DNA of 33,939 nucleotides from Candidatus Kapaibacterium sp. (GCA_028284775.1 JANQRB010000164.1:1-33939); one strand, 5' to 3'; shown: positions 8,265-17,958, counted from the first letter of the stretch. Notes: a model not told the origin generated them from the letters alone. Translations and numbers: made by a program.

Positions 8265-9989
8265 TCAGATCGAAGCCAACTGCATTGTTAAATCAACCTG
8301 ACGCTTGAGTCCGAGTTTTTTGCGGACGCGATAGCGGTAGGTTTCAATGCTGCGGCTGCTGATGCAGAGCAGGCGGGCGATTTCCTTGCTGGAGAGATTG
8401 CTCTTGATCAAGGCGCAGACTTTCAGCTCCAGTCCGGTTAAGAGTGGATACCGCCGTGACAACTTAGTGATGAAATCGTGGTGCAGCAGCTCGAACTCCG
8501 CGATAAAAGTTTCCCAGGTATTAGCGCTGTCGAGATGTTCGCTGATCAGAGTTGCAATTTTTTGCAGACGTTCATTGGCATCCCCGCGACCCTTGCCTGT
8601 TGCGAGGGCTTCGCGTTTAACTTTCGTCAGAATCTCATTGCGCTGACCAAGCAATAGGCCGGTCAGGGTTACTCGTTTGGTTTTCAACTCTACCTCCCGC
8701 TTCAGCTGGAGGCTTTGCCGTTCGAAAATCTCCTTGTCTTTCTGAGCGATTGCGCGTTCTTGTTGGGCGCGTTCGACATCGAAGCGCGCTTTTATCTCCG
8801 CGGCCACCCGGCGCTGATCGGCGCTCAGTTTTTCCTGGAAAAGTGACGCGTGTTTTTCATGCGCGGCAAGGGCTGCATCCAGCTCGCCCTTCTTCTTGTA
8901 TAGGTGGTATTGTTCCAGGTAGAGATCGAGGCTGCTTTCCAGTGGCTTGGGCGATAGTTCCCGCAGTATATCCTCGCCCCGGCTCAGAAATGACTCGGCG
9001 CCTTGAAGCTTGCCGAGCAGGCGCAGGGCCTGGGCCTTGCCGATACAGGCGCGGGACTGCATCTCTCTCTTCTTAAGCTTGGCGGCCAGGACGATGGCCT
9101 GTTCAAAGTGCTCGAGCGCTAACTGGTAATCCTTGGCATCTATATGCATCGATGCGAGAATAAAGATTGACCTGAGCTCATGATCGCGCACACCGGCTCG
9201 CTGAAAGTTGTCCAGTGAACGACGAATGTAGTGGATTGCGACGGATAATGACTCTTGCGAGCCCTTCGCCAGGGATATCGATTGGTGAATTTGGGCAAGA
9301 TTACCCAGGATGACGCCTTCCTCGTAGGGCCTGTCAAGAGGCTCGATGGTTTCAAGGGCTTTGCTGCCGTAGTCGATGGCCGCGTCGCTGTCGTCCAGAT
9401 TTCCGCATAAGATTGCAAACTGACTGTAGATTTGCGCGACGTCGACGCTATCCCGTTCCCGCACATGTGCTAAACAGGACGTTAAAAATTGCAGCGCGGT
9501 GTCATAGTCGCCAAGTATCATATAAGTGCCTGAAATGTGAAGCTTAATGCGCCACAGCAATCTGTTGCGGGACTCAGGCTGCAATTGATCAAGCGCGGCG
9601 GTCTCAGCTACTTCCAGTGCGCGCATAGCATTCACCAGGGAATCGGCATACTGTTCGGCGAATAATTGGATATGCCCCAAATTGTCGAGCGTGGAGATGA
9701 GCCTCTCTACCTCATCGGCTGCTTCGAAAAAGTCGACGGCCTTTTGGAACCAGGCAAGGGCTTCAGGATACCTGCCCTGAGCTCCATAGGCTACGCCGAG
9801 GGCATTCCAGCTTTGCGCGAGCCAGGTAGAGGGCTCTACAGTCTCCGCTAGTTTAAGCGCCGCCTGCGCCTCCCGCATCGTGCGATCGGGATCGAGCTTG
9901 AAATTCGCCGAGACGGCATCCAGGTGCTGTTGAATGCGCTGAATAATTTGTAGCTGTGTGTCCTCGCGAAGCTGAGTCTGCCGAATCAT
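8265..9989 (-). CDS. TPR / coiled-coil / LuxR-type HTH transcriptional regulator (paralog 1, distal)
   Basis: 574 aa, starting at ATG 9989 with GGGAGA just upstream on the minus strand. Residues ~1-385 are helical TPR-type repeats (for example WNALGVAYGAQGRYPEALAWFQKAV). Residues ~385-465 are a charged coiled coil (RAQQERAIAQKDKEIF...EVELKTKRVTLTGLLLGQRNE). The F..LHHDFI..LS..YP.LTG.ELKVCALI segment that precedes the HTH in this Bacteroidota family follows, and the end is a GerE/LuxR helix-turn-helix (LSSKEIARLLCISSRSIETYRYR). Unlike many relatives it has no signal peptide and no membrane segment, so it is predicted to be a cytoplasmic DNA-binding regulator whose TPR region senses a protein or peptide. 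It is the last of five same-strand paralogs, 44 nt after the next one. Its HTH groups with paralogs 2 and 3. Confidence 0.9.
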   Translation of the reverse strand: MIRQTQLREDTQLQIIQRIQQHLDAVSANFKLDPDRTMREAQAALKLAETVEPSTWLAQSWNALGVAYGAQGRYPEALAWFQKAVDFFEAADEVERLISTLDNLGHIQLFAEQYADSLVNAMRALEVAETAALDQLQPESRNRLLWRIKLHISGTYMILGDYDTALQFLTSCLAHVRERDSVDVAQIYSQFAILCGNLDDSDAAIDYGSKALETIEPLDRPYEEGVILGNLAQIHQSISLAKGSQESLSVAIHYIRRSLDNFQRAGVRDHELRSIFILASMHIDAKDYQLALEHFEQAIVLAAKLKKREMQSRACIGKAQALRLLGKLQGAESFLSRGEDILRELSPKPLESSLDLYLEQYHLYKKKGELDAALAAHEKHASLFQEKLSADQRRVAAEIKARFDVERAQQERAIAQKDKEIFERQSLQLKREVELKTKRVTLTGLLLGQRNEILTKVKREALATGKGRGDANERLQKIATLISEHLDSANTWETFIAEFELLHHDFITKLSRRYPLLTGLELKVCALIKSNLSSKEIARLLCISSRSIETYRYRVRKKLGLKRQVDLTMQLASI

Positions 9990-10033
9990 CGGTTCTCCCG
10001 AACACTTGAATAAAGATTCCAGTATGCAATTTC

Positions 10034-11749
10034 TTATAGCGAAGCCAGCAGCGCTGTTAAGTCATCCTGCCGGTTGAGACCGAGTTTTTTGCGAATACGA
10101 TAGCGATAGGTTTCAATGCTGCGGCGGCTGATACAAAGCAGACGAGCGATTTCCTCCGTAGAGAGTCTGGCTTTGATCAAGGCACAGAGTTTTAACTCTG
10201 TGCCCGTCAACAGCGGGAATTGGCGTGACACCCTGCTGATGAAATCGTGGTGCAGCAGCTCGAATTCTGTGTTAAAGGACTCCCAGGCTTCAACGCTTTC
10301 GAGGTGCTCATTGATCAGACGCACGACTCTCTGCAGGCGTTCGGAATCAACAGGCCGATCTTTTGCGAGGGCCTCGCGTTTAACTTTCGTCAGGATTTCA
10401 TTGCGCTGACCCAGCAACAGGCCGGTAAGCGTAATCCGTTTAGTTTTCAACTCTACTTCCCGCTGTAGCTGGAGACTTTGCTGTTCGAAAATCTCCTTGT
10501 CTTTCCGAGCGATAGCATGTTCCTTGCGGGTACGTTCGATATCGAAACGCGCTTTCATCTCCGCCGCCGCTCGCCGCTGATCGGCGCTCAGCTTTTCCTG
10601 ATAGAGTGTAAGATATTTTTCATGCGCAGCGAGGGCCGCATCGAGCTCACCCCGTATCTTACACAGATAATATTGTTCCCGGTAGAAATAGAGACTGCTT
10701 TCCAGGGGCCTGGGCGATAACTCCCGCAGTATGTCCTCGCCTTGCTTCAGATTTGACTCAGTCTGCTGAATTTTGCCGAGCAATCGCAGGGCCTGGGCCT
10801 TGCCGAAATAGGCGCCGGACTGTATATCCTTCTTTCCCAGCGTGCCAGCCAGAGCTATGACCTGTTCATAGTGCTCGGCAGCCCCGGTAAAGTCCGTCGC
10901 ATCAAGGTACATCGATGCGAGAATAAAGATTGCCATAAGCTCGTGGTCACGCGCGCCGACCCTGCGAAAGTTTTCCAACGAACGCCGAATGTAATCGATG
11001 GCGATCACCAGCGAATCGCGCGAACCCTCCGCCAGGAATATCGATTGATGTATTTTGGCTAGATTCGACAGGATGACGCCTTCGTCGTAGGACCTGTCCA
11101 GAGGCTCGATGATTGCATGAGCTCTGACGCCATAGTCGATAGCCGAGTCATAGTCTTCCAGGAAAACGCACAGGACTGCAAACTGACCATAGATTAGTGC
11201 AAGGTCTACGCTGTCAAGTTCCTGTTCGTATCTTAAACAAGATTTCATAAATCGGACTGCAGTGTCATAGTCGCCCAGCTTCGTGTAAATGCCTGAGATG
11301 TGAAAGTTAATGCGCCAAAGCAAGCTGTTGCGGTCTTCAGGCTGCAATTGATGATCAGTGGCATTCTGTGCTGTTTCCAGTGCGCGCGTAGCATTCGCCA
11401 GAGCTTCGGCATATTGCTCGGCGAACAATTGAATATGGGCTAGGTTGTCGAGCGCGGGGATTAACTTTCTCAGGTCATCGACGGACTCGAAATAGTGGAC
11501 GGCTTTTTTAAACCAGACGATCGCCTCCGGGTACTTGCCCTGCGCTCCATAAGCGATGCCTAGGGCGTTCCAGCTTTGCGCGCGCCAGGTATGGGGCTCA
11601 ACGGTCTTTGCCAGTTCAAGCGCTGTCCGGGCCTCTCGCATTGAGCGTTCGGGATCGCGCTTGAAATTAGCCGAGACGGCATCAAGGTGCCGCTGTATTT
11701 TTTGTGTGATTGCATTGTGCATCAGGTCGGATTCCTCTGTCCGCATCAT
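10034..11749 (-). CDS. TPR / coiled-coil / LuxR-type HTH transcriptional regulator (paralog 2)
   Basis: The frame is open to 11800, but alignment with the other paralogs places the common N-terminus (QKIQRHLDAVSANF) 15 residues after ATG 11749. I chose that start, giving 571 aa. ATG 11722, behind an AGAGGA, is also possible. The architecture matches its neighbours: TPR region, coiled coil with the near-invariant EVELKTKRITLTGLLLGQRNE block, then the LHHDFISRVSRQFPLLTG.ELKLCALI segment and a C-terminal LuxR HTH. The HTH differs slightly (RLSTEEIARLLCISRRSIETYRYR): two substitutions around the recognition helix could alter DNA preference. It is close in sequence to paralog 1, suggesting a recent tandem duplication, and is probably co-transcribed with it. 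Confidence 0.9.
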   Translation of the reverse strand: MMRTEESDLMHNAITQKIQRHLDAVSANFKRDPERSMREARTALELAKTVEPHTWRAQSWNALGIAYGAQGKYPEAIVWFKKAVHYFESVDDLRKLIPALDNLAHIQLFAEQYAEALANATRALETAQNATDHQLQPEDRNSLLWRINFHISGIYTKLGDYDTAVRFMKSCLRYEQELDSVDLALIYGQFAVLCVFLEDYDSAIDYGVRAHAIIEPLDRSYDEGVILSNLAKIHQSIFLAEGSRDSLVIAIDYIRRSLENFRRVGARDHELMAIFILASMYLDATDFTGAAEHYEQVIALAGTLGKKDIQSGAYFGKAQALRLLGKIQQTESNLKQGEDILRELSPRPLESSLYFYREQYYLCKIRGELDAALAAHEKYLTLYQEKLSADQRRAAAEMKARFDIERTRKEHAIARKDKEIFEQQSLQLQREVELKTKRITLTGLLLGQRNEILTKVKREALAKDRPVDSERLQRVVRLINEHLESVEAWESFNTEFELLHHDFISRVSRQFPLLTGTELKLCALIKARLSTEEIARLLCISRRSIETYRYRIRKKLGLNRQDDLTALLASL

Positions 11750-11803
11750 TGCTTGAGTTTTTATCATCACTATCAGTAGTAATCGAGTATGGAGTTTCAA
11801 GGG

Positions 11804-13537
11804 TCATAGCGCAGCCAGCAGCGCTGTTAAGTTATCCTGCCGGCTGAGGCCGAGTTTTTTGCGGATGCGATAGCGATAGGTTTCAATGCTGCGGCTGCTG
11901 ATGCAGAGCAGGCGGGCAATCTCCTTGCTGGAGAGGTTGATCGTGATCAGCGCACAGAGTTTTAATTCTACACCCGTTAACAAGGGATAGCGGCGTGACA
12001 ACTTGCTGATGAAATCGTGGTGCAGCAGCTCGAACTCCGCGTTAAAAGTCTCCCAGGCTTCGGCGCTGTCCAGGTGTTCGCTGACCAGACCTGCGATGTT
12101 TTGCAGGCATTCGTGTACGGCGGATGGATTCTTGGCGTTTGCGAGGGCCTCGCGTTTAATTTTCGTCAGAATTTCATTGCGCTGACCCAGCAGCAGACCG
12201 GTAAGAGTGATCCTTTTGGTTTTCAGCTCTACTTCTTGCTGCAACTGGCGACTCTGCTGTTTGAACAATTCCTTGTCTTTCTGGGCGATGGCGCGCTCTC
12301 GCTGGGCCCGTTCGACATCGAAGCGCACTTTCATTTCCGCTGCAAATTTCCGTTGCTCGGCATTCAGCTTTTCCTGGTAGAGCGCGGTATAGCTTTCGTG
12401 ACATATAAGGGCGTTTTTGACGTCGCCCCGCTGCTTGTACAGTTGATACTTTTCCAGCAAGAGATCCAGGCGGCTTTCCAAAGCATCCTGCCGCATTTCC
12501 GCGACAATATCCTCGCCACGCCTGAGATAGGCCTCGGCCTCGGGGAGGCGACCGAGAAGACGGCAGGCACGCGCCATGCCAAAACAGGCTCTGGCGAACG
12601 TATTGTGTTTACCGAGCTTTTCGGCCAGTTCGATGGCCGGTCGGAGCTGCCGAATTGCCTGTGCGAAATTACCGGCGTCCAGGTAAATCCAGCCGAGCGA
12701 GAGCATGGCAACAAGTTCACGGTTGGGCGCTCCGGCGGCGCGAAAATTGTCCAGGGCCTGACGGGCATAATCGATAGCCTCTGCCAGCGTGTTTTGCGAT
12801 CCGTCCTCCCGAAACAGCGCCAGATAGATGTGACCCAGGTTACCGGCAATCACGCCTTTGTCGTAGGGATTGTTAAAGGCTGCCATGACATCCCAGGCTT
12901 TACGGCCATATTCGACCGCCGCATCCAGGTCGCCGAGGTTGCCGTGCAAAGCCGCAAACTGATCGTAATTTTTGGCGACCGCTACAAGGTCCTTCTCATC
13001 GATGAGCTCCGCAACCCGTTGCGCATAAGTCAGCGCTGTTGTGAAATCCCCCAGATGGCCGTAAATACCGCAAATGTGGTTGTAAAGCGTGAAGAGCTGC
13101 TTCCTGCGAACGGCGGGCGCCAGGTTTTGTTCGTCGGTATTCTGCACAAGGTCCAGGGCGCCCAGGCCGGTATGAAGGGCTTCGGCGAATTGCTCGGCGA
13201 AGGTCAGAATATGACACAGGTTGGCGAGGCTTGGGATGAGATGTTCGATGTCGTCGGCCGCTTCGAAGTACTCAATCGCCTTTCGGAACCATGTGATCGC
13301 AGCGGGGTAATCGCCCCCTGCGCCGCAGGCAATACCCATTGCATTCCAGCATCGCGCCCGCCAGGTGCCCGGCTCGACAGTTTCCGCCAGCTTCAGCGCC
13401 TCGCGCGCTTCGCGCATGCAGCCTTCAGGGTCAATCTTAAACCTCGTCTCGACGGCATCCAGTCCTTGCTGAATTCCTTGAATCAGGGCTTCCTGCTGCG
13501 TGTCGGATGCCGGAGCGGTAAGTGTAGTTTTGTCCAT
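11804..13537 (-). CDS. TPR / coiled-coil / LuxR-type HTH transcriptional regulator (paralog 3)
   Basis: The frame extends upstream to 13720. ATG 13537 is clearly the start because a strong Shine-Dalgarno (GGAGAGGAGA) lies just upstream and the N-terminus then aligns with the paralogs (MDKTTLTAPASDTQQEALIQ). The product is 577 aa. TPR-like repeats (WNAMGIACGAGGDYPAAITWF) cover ~1-390 and the coiled coil ~390-470. The LLHHDFISKLSRRYPLLTGVELKLCALI segment and a LuxR HTH (LSSKEIARLLCISSRSIETYRYR), identical in the recognition region to paralog 1, complete it. A 490-bp gap separates it from paralog 4, so it may open its own transcription unit with paralogs 2 and 1. It is predicted cytoplasmic; its ligand is unknown. 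Confidence 0.92.
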   Translation of the reverse strand: MDKTTLTAPASDTQQEALIQGIQQGLDAVETRFKIDPEGCMREAREALKLAETVEPGTWRARCWNAMGIACGAGGDYPAAITWFRKAIEYFEAADDIEHLIPSLANLCHILTFAEQFAEALHTGLGALDLVQNTDEQNLAPAVRRKQLFTLYNHICGIYGHLGDFTTALTYAQRVAELIDEKDLVAVAKNYDQFAALHGNLGDLDAAVEYGRKAWDVMAAFNNPYDKGVIAGNLGHIYLALFREDGSQNTLAEAIDYARQALDNFRAAGAPNRELVAMLSLGWIYLDAGNFAQAIRQLRPAIELAEKLGKHNTFARACFGMARACRLLGRLPEAEAYLRRGEDIVAEMRQDALESRLDLLLEKYQLYKQRGDVKNALICHESYTALYQEKLNAEQRKFAAEMKVRFDVERAQRERAIAQKDKELFKQQSRQLQQEVELKTKRITLTGLLLGQRNEILTKIKREALANAKNPSAVHECLQNIAGLVSEHLDSAEAWETFNAEFELLHHDFISKLSRRYPLLTGVELKLCALITINLSSKEIARLLCISSRSIETYRYRIRKKLGLSRQDNLTALLAAL

Positions 13538-14027
13538 GCTGTCTCCTCTCCAGGAAGTTAAGGTCTCGAGCGCCGGCCGATAGCGGCCGAGTCGATGTAA
13601 GTAATGAACACGATATAGTTCATGGGTCTCGTACAATAGAGATGATTGCAACCGCCGCTCCCTGCCGATACAAAAACGGCGGAAGGGAAGTGAGCAGTCG
13701 AGGGTGGTACTGGACTCCATCGCGTCTAAAGCTGATGTTGAGCCTAAAGACGGTCGCGGAGTTCACAACAGCCGACGGTCAGGTATTAACAGCCGGCCGG
13801 TAGATCGAGTCAGGGTGGAGGCGCAGGCGGCTTAAACATTGTAATGCCCGCCCGGGTTCCGCCGGATTAGTCCGCAGCGGCTTCGTACGGTGGCGGAGAA
13901 TAAGAGCACAGGCTGCGACGTGCTGAGCTTAGCCGGCGTACAATCCGCGTTCCAGGATCGCAGGGCGCGGCAATTGCCGTCAAAGTCCCATTGGACGGCA
14001 CAAGATTCGCGCCATTTCCATCCGTTT
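13538..14027. other. 490-bp intergenic gap between paralogs 3 and 4
   Basis: No gene on either strand: the plus-strand frame starting at 13890 is the mirror of paralog 4. A short hairpin (GCCGTC 13976-13981 with GACGGC 13994-13999) lies 29 nt past the stop of paralog 4 but has no U-run. No TAnnTTTG box was found upstream of paralog 3. Confidence 0.4.
13542..13551 (-). promoter_or_regulatory. Shine-Dalgarno deciding the start of paralog 3
   Basis: On the minus strand GGAGAGGAGA ends 4 nt before ATG 13537. It rejects the 61-codon upstream extension of the open frame, which has no counterpart in the four paralogs. Confidence 0.75.
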
Positions 14028-15761
14028 TCAGATCGACGCCAGCAGCGCAGTCAGGTTATCCTTGCGAGCCAGACCGAGTTTTTTGCGAATCCGATAGCGG
14101 TAGGTTTCAACGCTGCGTCCGCCGATGCACAGCAGTCGCGCGATCTCCTTATTGGCCAGGTTAATTCTGATCAAGGCGCAGACTTTAAGTTCCAGTCCCG
14201 TCAACTGCGAAAAGCGCCGCGAAAGTTTAGCGATGAAATCCTGATGCAACTGCTCGAATTCATCGCGAAATACTTCCCAGGATTGCGCGCTGTCTATGTT
14301 GTCATCGATCAGGGTGATAATGTCCTGCAGGCGATACGAGCCCTCGCCCAGCTCTTTGGCCGCCGCCAGAATTGCCGTTTTCACTTTCAGCAAGACTTCG
14401 TTGCGCTGCCCCAGCAGCATTCCCGCCATGGTAATCCGTTTAGTCTTCAGCTCTACTTCCTGTTGCAACTGGCGGCTCTGTTGTTGCAAGAGTTCGTTGT
14501 CTTTCCGGACGATGGCGCGTTCTTTCTCCGCGTGTTCTACTTCAAAGCGCACTTTCATCTCGGCGGCATGCTTGCGTTGGTCGGCGCCCAGTTTTTTTTG
14601 ATACAGCTCCATGTATGTTTCATAACAGATCAGAGCATCCTCGTAATTGCCCTGTGCCTTGCGAACGAGATATTTTTCATGATAAAAACTCATCTTGCTT
14701 TTCAACTGTTCCTGCGGCAAATGTCGTACTATTTCTTCGACACGCGCGAGATACTGTTCGGCTTCCGCGATCTGTTCGCTCAAACGGAAGATGCAGGCCA
14801 TCCCGGTAAAGGCCCTCGCCAGCGAATCGTTCATTGACAGATCCCGCGCCAGATCGATTGCGCGGGCTATGCAAGAAACGGCCTGGTCGAAATCAGCCAG
14901 ATCGATAAACATCCAGCCCATATTGAGGCTCGTCATCAGTTCGCGGTTGCGCGCTTCGGCGGCGCGGAAACTGGCCTGGGACTGACGAGTTAAGCGAATC
15001 GCTTCGTAAAGCGTATCTGCAGAACGGTCCTTCTGATATTTTGCATGATAAATGCTTCCCAGGTTGCCGGCAATGACTCCCTTGTCGTAGGGCAGATCAT
15101 AAGGTTCGATAGTCTCGATCGCTTTTTGCCCATAGACAATTGCCGTTTCCAAATCGTCCATGGCGCCGTAGTTGGCCGCAAGCTGATCCTGAGTTTTTGC
15201 GACGGTAATCGGATCGATCCGCTTCCAGACCGCCATCGATTCTTTCAGGTAGCTCATCGATCTTCCGTGGTCGCCTATCTGCATGTAAATAACTGCGATG
15301 TGGGAGTACGAGCGATGGAGCAATTCGCTTCTTTTCTCGGCTGACAATTGGCTATCCTCGGCATTCTGCGTCAACTCGATAGCTCGTTCACCTGTTTGCA
15401 GGGCGTATGCATACTGCTCCGCAAAGGTCTGGATATGCGACAGGTTATCGAGTATTCGTATCAAATGTTCGGCATCGTCGACGGCTTCGAAATAACGCAC
15501 GGCCTTTTTGAACCAGGCGATTGCCTGCTCGTAGTCGCCTTTGGCGCCGTAACCCATTCCAAGCGCATTCCAGCAGCGCGCCCGCCAATGACGATCGCGT
15601 ATCTGTTTGGCCAGGTCCAGCGCAGCCTGCGCCTGTTGCAGTGTACCTTCAGGATCGCTCTTACAGCCTGCATCCACCTTAGCCAGTCTTTGCTGAATTT
15701 CCTGAATGATCGCCAATTCCCGGGTGTCGGCAACCGGTGGGCTCAGAGGGCGAAGATTCAT
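14028..15761 (-). CDS. TPR / coiled-coil / LuxR-type HTH transcriptional regulator (paralog 4)
   Basis: 577 aa, starting at ATG 15761 behind AAAGGAG at ideal spacing on the minus strand. TPR region ~1-390 (WNALGMGYGAKGDYEQAIAWFKKAV), coiled coil ~390-470 (KERAIVRKDNELLQQQSRQL; EVELKTKRITMAGMLLGQRNE), then F.QLHQDFIAKLSRRFSQLTG.ELKVCALI and a LuxR HTH (LANKEIARLLCIGGRSVETYRYR). With paralog 5 it forms a second subgroup: both have CIG(G/A)RSVETYR and an RKDNLTALLAS end where paralogs 1-3 have CIS(S/R)RSIETYR. This points to an ancestral pair that expanded separately. Predicted cytoplasmic DNA-binding sensor with unknown signal. Confidence 0.92.
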   Translation of the reverse strand: MNLRPLSPPVADTRELAIIQEIQQRLAKVDAGCKSDPEGTLQQAQAALDLAKQIRDRHWRARCWNALGMGYGAKGDYEQAIAWFKKAVRYFEAVDDAEHLIRILDNLSHIQTFAEQYAYALQTGERAIELTQNAEDSQLSAEKRSELLHRSYSHIAVIYMQIGDHGRSMSYLKESMAVWKRIDPITVAKTQDQLAANYGAMDDLETAIVYGQKAIETIEPYDLPYDKGVIAGNLGSIYHAKYQKDRSADTLYEAIRLTRQSQASFRAAEARNRELMTSLNMGWMFIDLADFDQAVSCIARAIDLARDLSMNDSLARAFTGMACIFRLSEQIAEAEQYLARVEEIVRHLPQEQLKSKMSFYHEKYLVRKAQGNYEDALICYETYMELYQKKLGADQRKHAAEMKVRFEVEHAEKERAIVRKDNELLQQQSRQLQQEVELKTKRITMAGMLLGQRNEVLLKVKTAILAAAKELGEGSYRLQDIITLIDDNIDSAQSWEVFRDEFEQLHQDFIAKLSRRFSQLTGLELKVCALIRINLANKEIARLLCIGGRSVETYRYRIRKKLGLARKDNLTALLASI

Positions 15762-16233
15762 AAAATCTCCTTTGAATGAAATGATCGAACAAAGCTGTTG
15801 TCAGGTGGAAGCGGCCGGCGTCGGGCCTCGATATTGCCGGGCGCGCCGACCTCGCGCTTTCAGGCCGAAAAGATACGGCATTGCGACTGATCACCGGTCC
15901 GCGTCTTGATGAAGCGTCATCGGAAGCTGTCTCGATTTGATCGGCATCATAGCAATACGGCAAAGTATCCACGACAAAAAAAGCACGTGGGCAGGCGCTT
16001 TGCGGCTCAGACAGTGTGTGGCTTATGGATGCGAGTGCCGGCTCGTTAGTATTGACCGAGGGGCTTAGCAGCCGAAGCTCACGCAGTCAGGCACTGGTGG
16101 ATAAGGGTGGTACCTGCCGGACGCATGCGCTAATATAGACTTCGCGCAGTAAAAATCACAATCGATCTGACGGTCAGCTTTCATTCGCAGCGCCCGATGA
16201 TGAAAAGTATACTTGATGCGCGGAACAAGGCCT
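15762..16233. other. 472-bp intergenic gap between paralogs 4 and 5
   Basis: No gene on either strand. A 10-bp perfect palindrome AAGTATACTT (16205-16214) lies just past the stop of paralog 5. A near-match to a minus-strand -7 box (TACTTTG, one base short in the spacer) is at ~15960-15966. Neither is compelling. Confidence 0.35.
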
Positions 16234-17958
16234 TCAGAGAGATGCCAGCAGGGCTGTCAGATTGTCTTTGCGGTCGAGCCGGATCTTCTTGCGAATACGA
16301 TGGCGATAGGTCTCGACGCTGCGGGCGCCGATACAAAGCAAACGCGCGATTTCCTTGTTGGAGAGATTGATCTTAATCAGAGCGCAGACCCTGAGCTCCA
16401 TTTGCGTCAGTTGCGGATAGCGCCGGGCGAGTTCGCTGATGAAGTCGCCGTGTAACTGCGCGAATTCATCGTTAAACACTTCCCAGGATGTACGCGGATT
16501 GATGTTGGCATCGATCAGTCCGACAGTACTATCCAGCTTCCCCCGGGCGGCGGGCATGTCATTCACGGCAGCGCTGAGAGCACGTTTGACTTTCATCAGC
16601 AGTTCATTCCTCTGGCCGAGCAACATACCCGTCATGGTCACCCGCTTCGACTTCAGCTCTAGCTCAGCTTGCAGCATCCGGCTGCGTTGTTTCAGGAGAT
16701 CGTTGTCCTTCTGAACCAGGGCCCGCCCTTTCTCCGCGAGTTCCGCTTCGAAGCGCGCCTTGATAACCGCCGCGGCTTTGCGTTGCTCGGCGCCAAGCAG
16801 TTCCCGATAGAGCGACACATACTGCTCATAATAGTTCAGCGATTGTTCGAGATCGCCCCGCATCTTGCACGAGAGATACTTTTCGTGAAAGAAATCAATG
16901 CAGCTTTCCGGCTGGCTCTCCGGCAGCAAGCTCACGACGCGCTCCAGGTACTTCTCGGCTTCCGCCAGGTGCCCTCGCCCGCGATGAACACCGGCAATAC
17001 CGGTAAGGAGCCTGGCGCTGGTATCGTCCAATGCCAGTTCGCTTGCCTTGTCGAGCGCGTCGCTGAACCAGCGCAGCGCCTGTTCGTCATCTTCAGCATC
17101 GACATAAACCCGGCCCAGCACAAAGCTTGCGAAGAGCTCGCGGTTGCGGAATCCCGTCGCGCGAAAGTTCTGCCGCGCCTGGTGCAGGAGGTCGATGGCC
17201 GTCGCCAGGGTGTCGGGCGATCGATCCTCCGTGAAGACAGCGTGATAAATCGAACCCAGGTTGCCCAAGATAATGCCTTTGTCGAATGGCAGATCGTAGG
17301 CTTCGATTGATTCCAGGGCTTTACGGCCGTAGGCAAGCGCCGTTTCCATGTCGTCCAATGCTCCATAGTTGGCCGCCATCTGATCATAGAGCTGCGCGAG
17401 ATCGACCGGGTCGATCTCCGTCCTGACGCTCATCGATTCTTTCAGGAATTTGAGTGATGCGCCATAATCGCCAAGCGCATTGTAATTGCCCGCAAGATGG
17501 TAGTACAGGCGCCCGAGTAGTTTGCTGCGCAGCGCGGGGGACAGGCGGCTTTCATCGGCATTTCGTGCCACTTCCAGCGCTCGCAGTTCAGTTTGCAGCG
17601 ATTCGGCGTGTCGGTCGGCAAATGATTCGATGTGGGACAGATTATCGAGCGTCATGATGAGATGTTCCGGATCATCGACGCCCTCGAAGTAGTGAGCCGC
17701 CTTTTTGAACCAGGCGATTGCTTTGTCAAAGTCGCCCCCGGCGGCATAGCCCTTGCCAAGCGCATTCCAGCATTGCGCCCGCCAGTGACGCTGCGCTAAT
17801 TGTTCAGCCAGGCCCAGTGCCTTCCGAGCTTCCTCCAGGGTTCGCTTGGGATCCCGTTTAAGATGGACATCGACCGCCTCCAGGTGCTGTTGTATGCTGC
17901 GAATAAGGAGCAATTCCTGCGCGTCGGCAAGGGGCGGATGAGAGAGCTGCGAATGCAT
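16234..17958 (-). CDS. TPR / coiled-coil / LuxR-type HTH transcriptional regulator (paralog 5, proximal)
   Basis: 574 aa, starting at ATG 17958. There is no good Shine-Dalgarno, but the N-terminus (MHSQLSHPPLADAQELLLIR) aligns with paralog 4. TPR region ~1-390 (WNALGKGYAAGGDFDKAIAWFKKAA), coiled coil ~390-465 (LELKSKRVTMTGMLLGQRNE), LHGDFISELARRYPQLTQMELRVCALI, and a LuxR HTH (LSNKEIARLLCIGARSVETYRHR). It is the most divergent HTH of the five, ending KKIRLDRKDN instead of KKLGL. It is the first gene of the minus-strand array; the ~690 bp upstream separates it divergently from the T9SS gene at 18648 and contains the promoter-like repeats described separately. Function inferred: cytoplasmic sensor-regulator. 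Confidence 0.92.
   Translation of the reverse strand: MHSQLSHPPLADAQELLLIRSIQQHLEAVDVHLKRDPKRTLEEARKALGLAEQLAQRHWRAQCWNALGKGYAAGGDFDKAIAWFKKAAHYFEGVDDPEHLIMTLDNLSHIESFADRHAESLQTELRALEVARNADESRLSPALRSKLLGRLYYHLAGNYNALGDYGASLKFLKESMSVRTEIDPVDLAQLYDQMAANYGALDDMETALAYGRKALESIEAYDLPFDKGIILGNLGSIYHAVFTEDRSPDTLATAIDLLHQARQNFRATGFRNRELFASFVLGRVYVDAEDDEQALRWFSDALDKASELALDDTSARLLTGIAGVHRGRGHLAEAEKYLERVVSLLPESQPESCIDFFHEKYLSCKMRGDLEQSLNYYEQYVSLYRELLGAEQRKAAAVIKARFEAELAEKGRALVQKDNDLLKQRSRMLQAELELKSKRVTMTGMLLGQRNELLMKVKRALSAAVNDMPAARGKLDSTVGLIDANINPRTSWEVFNDEFAQLHGDFISELARRYPQLTQMELRVCALIKINLSNKEIARLLCIGARSVETYRHRIRKKIRLDRKDNLTALLASL

Noticed and set aside
12017..13561. 514-aa plus-strand open frame opposite TPR-LuxR paralog 3
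   Set aside because: Mirror frame of a well-supported gene with clear domains and a strong ribosome site; similar antisense frames recur opposite the other paralogs because of shared codon use.
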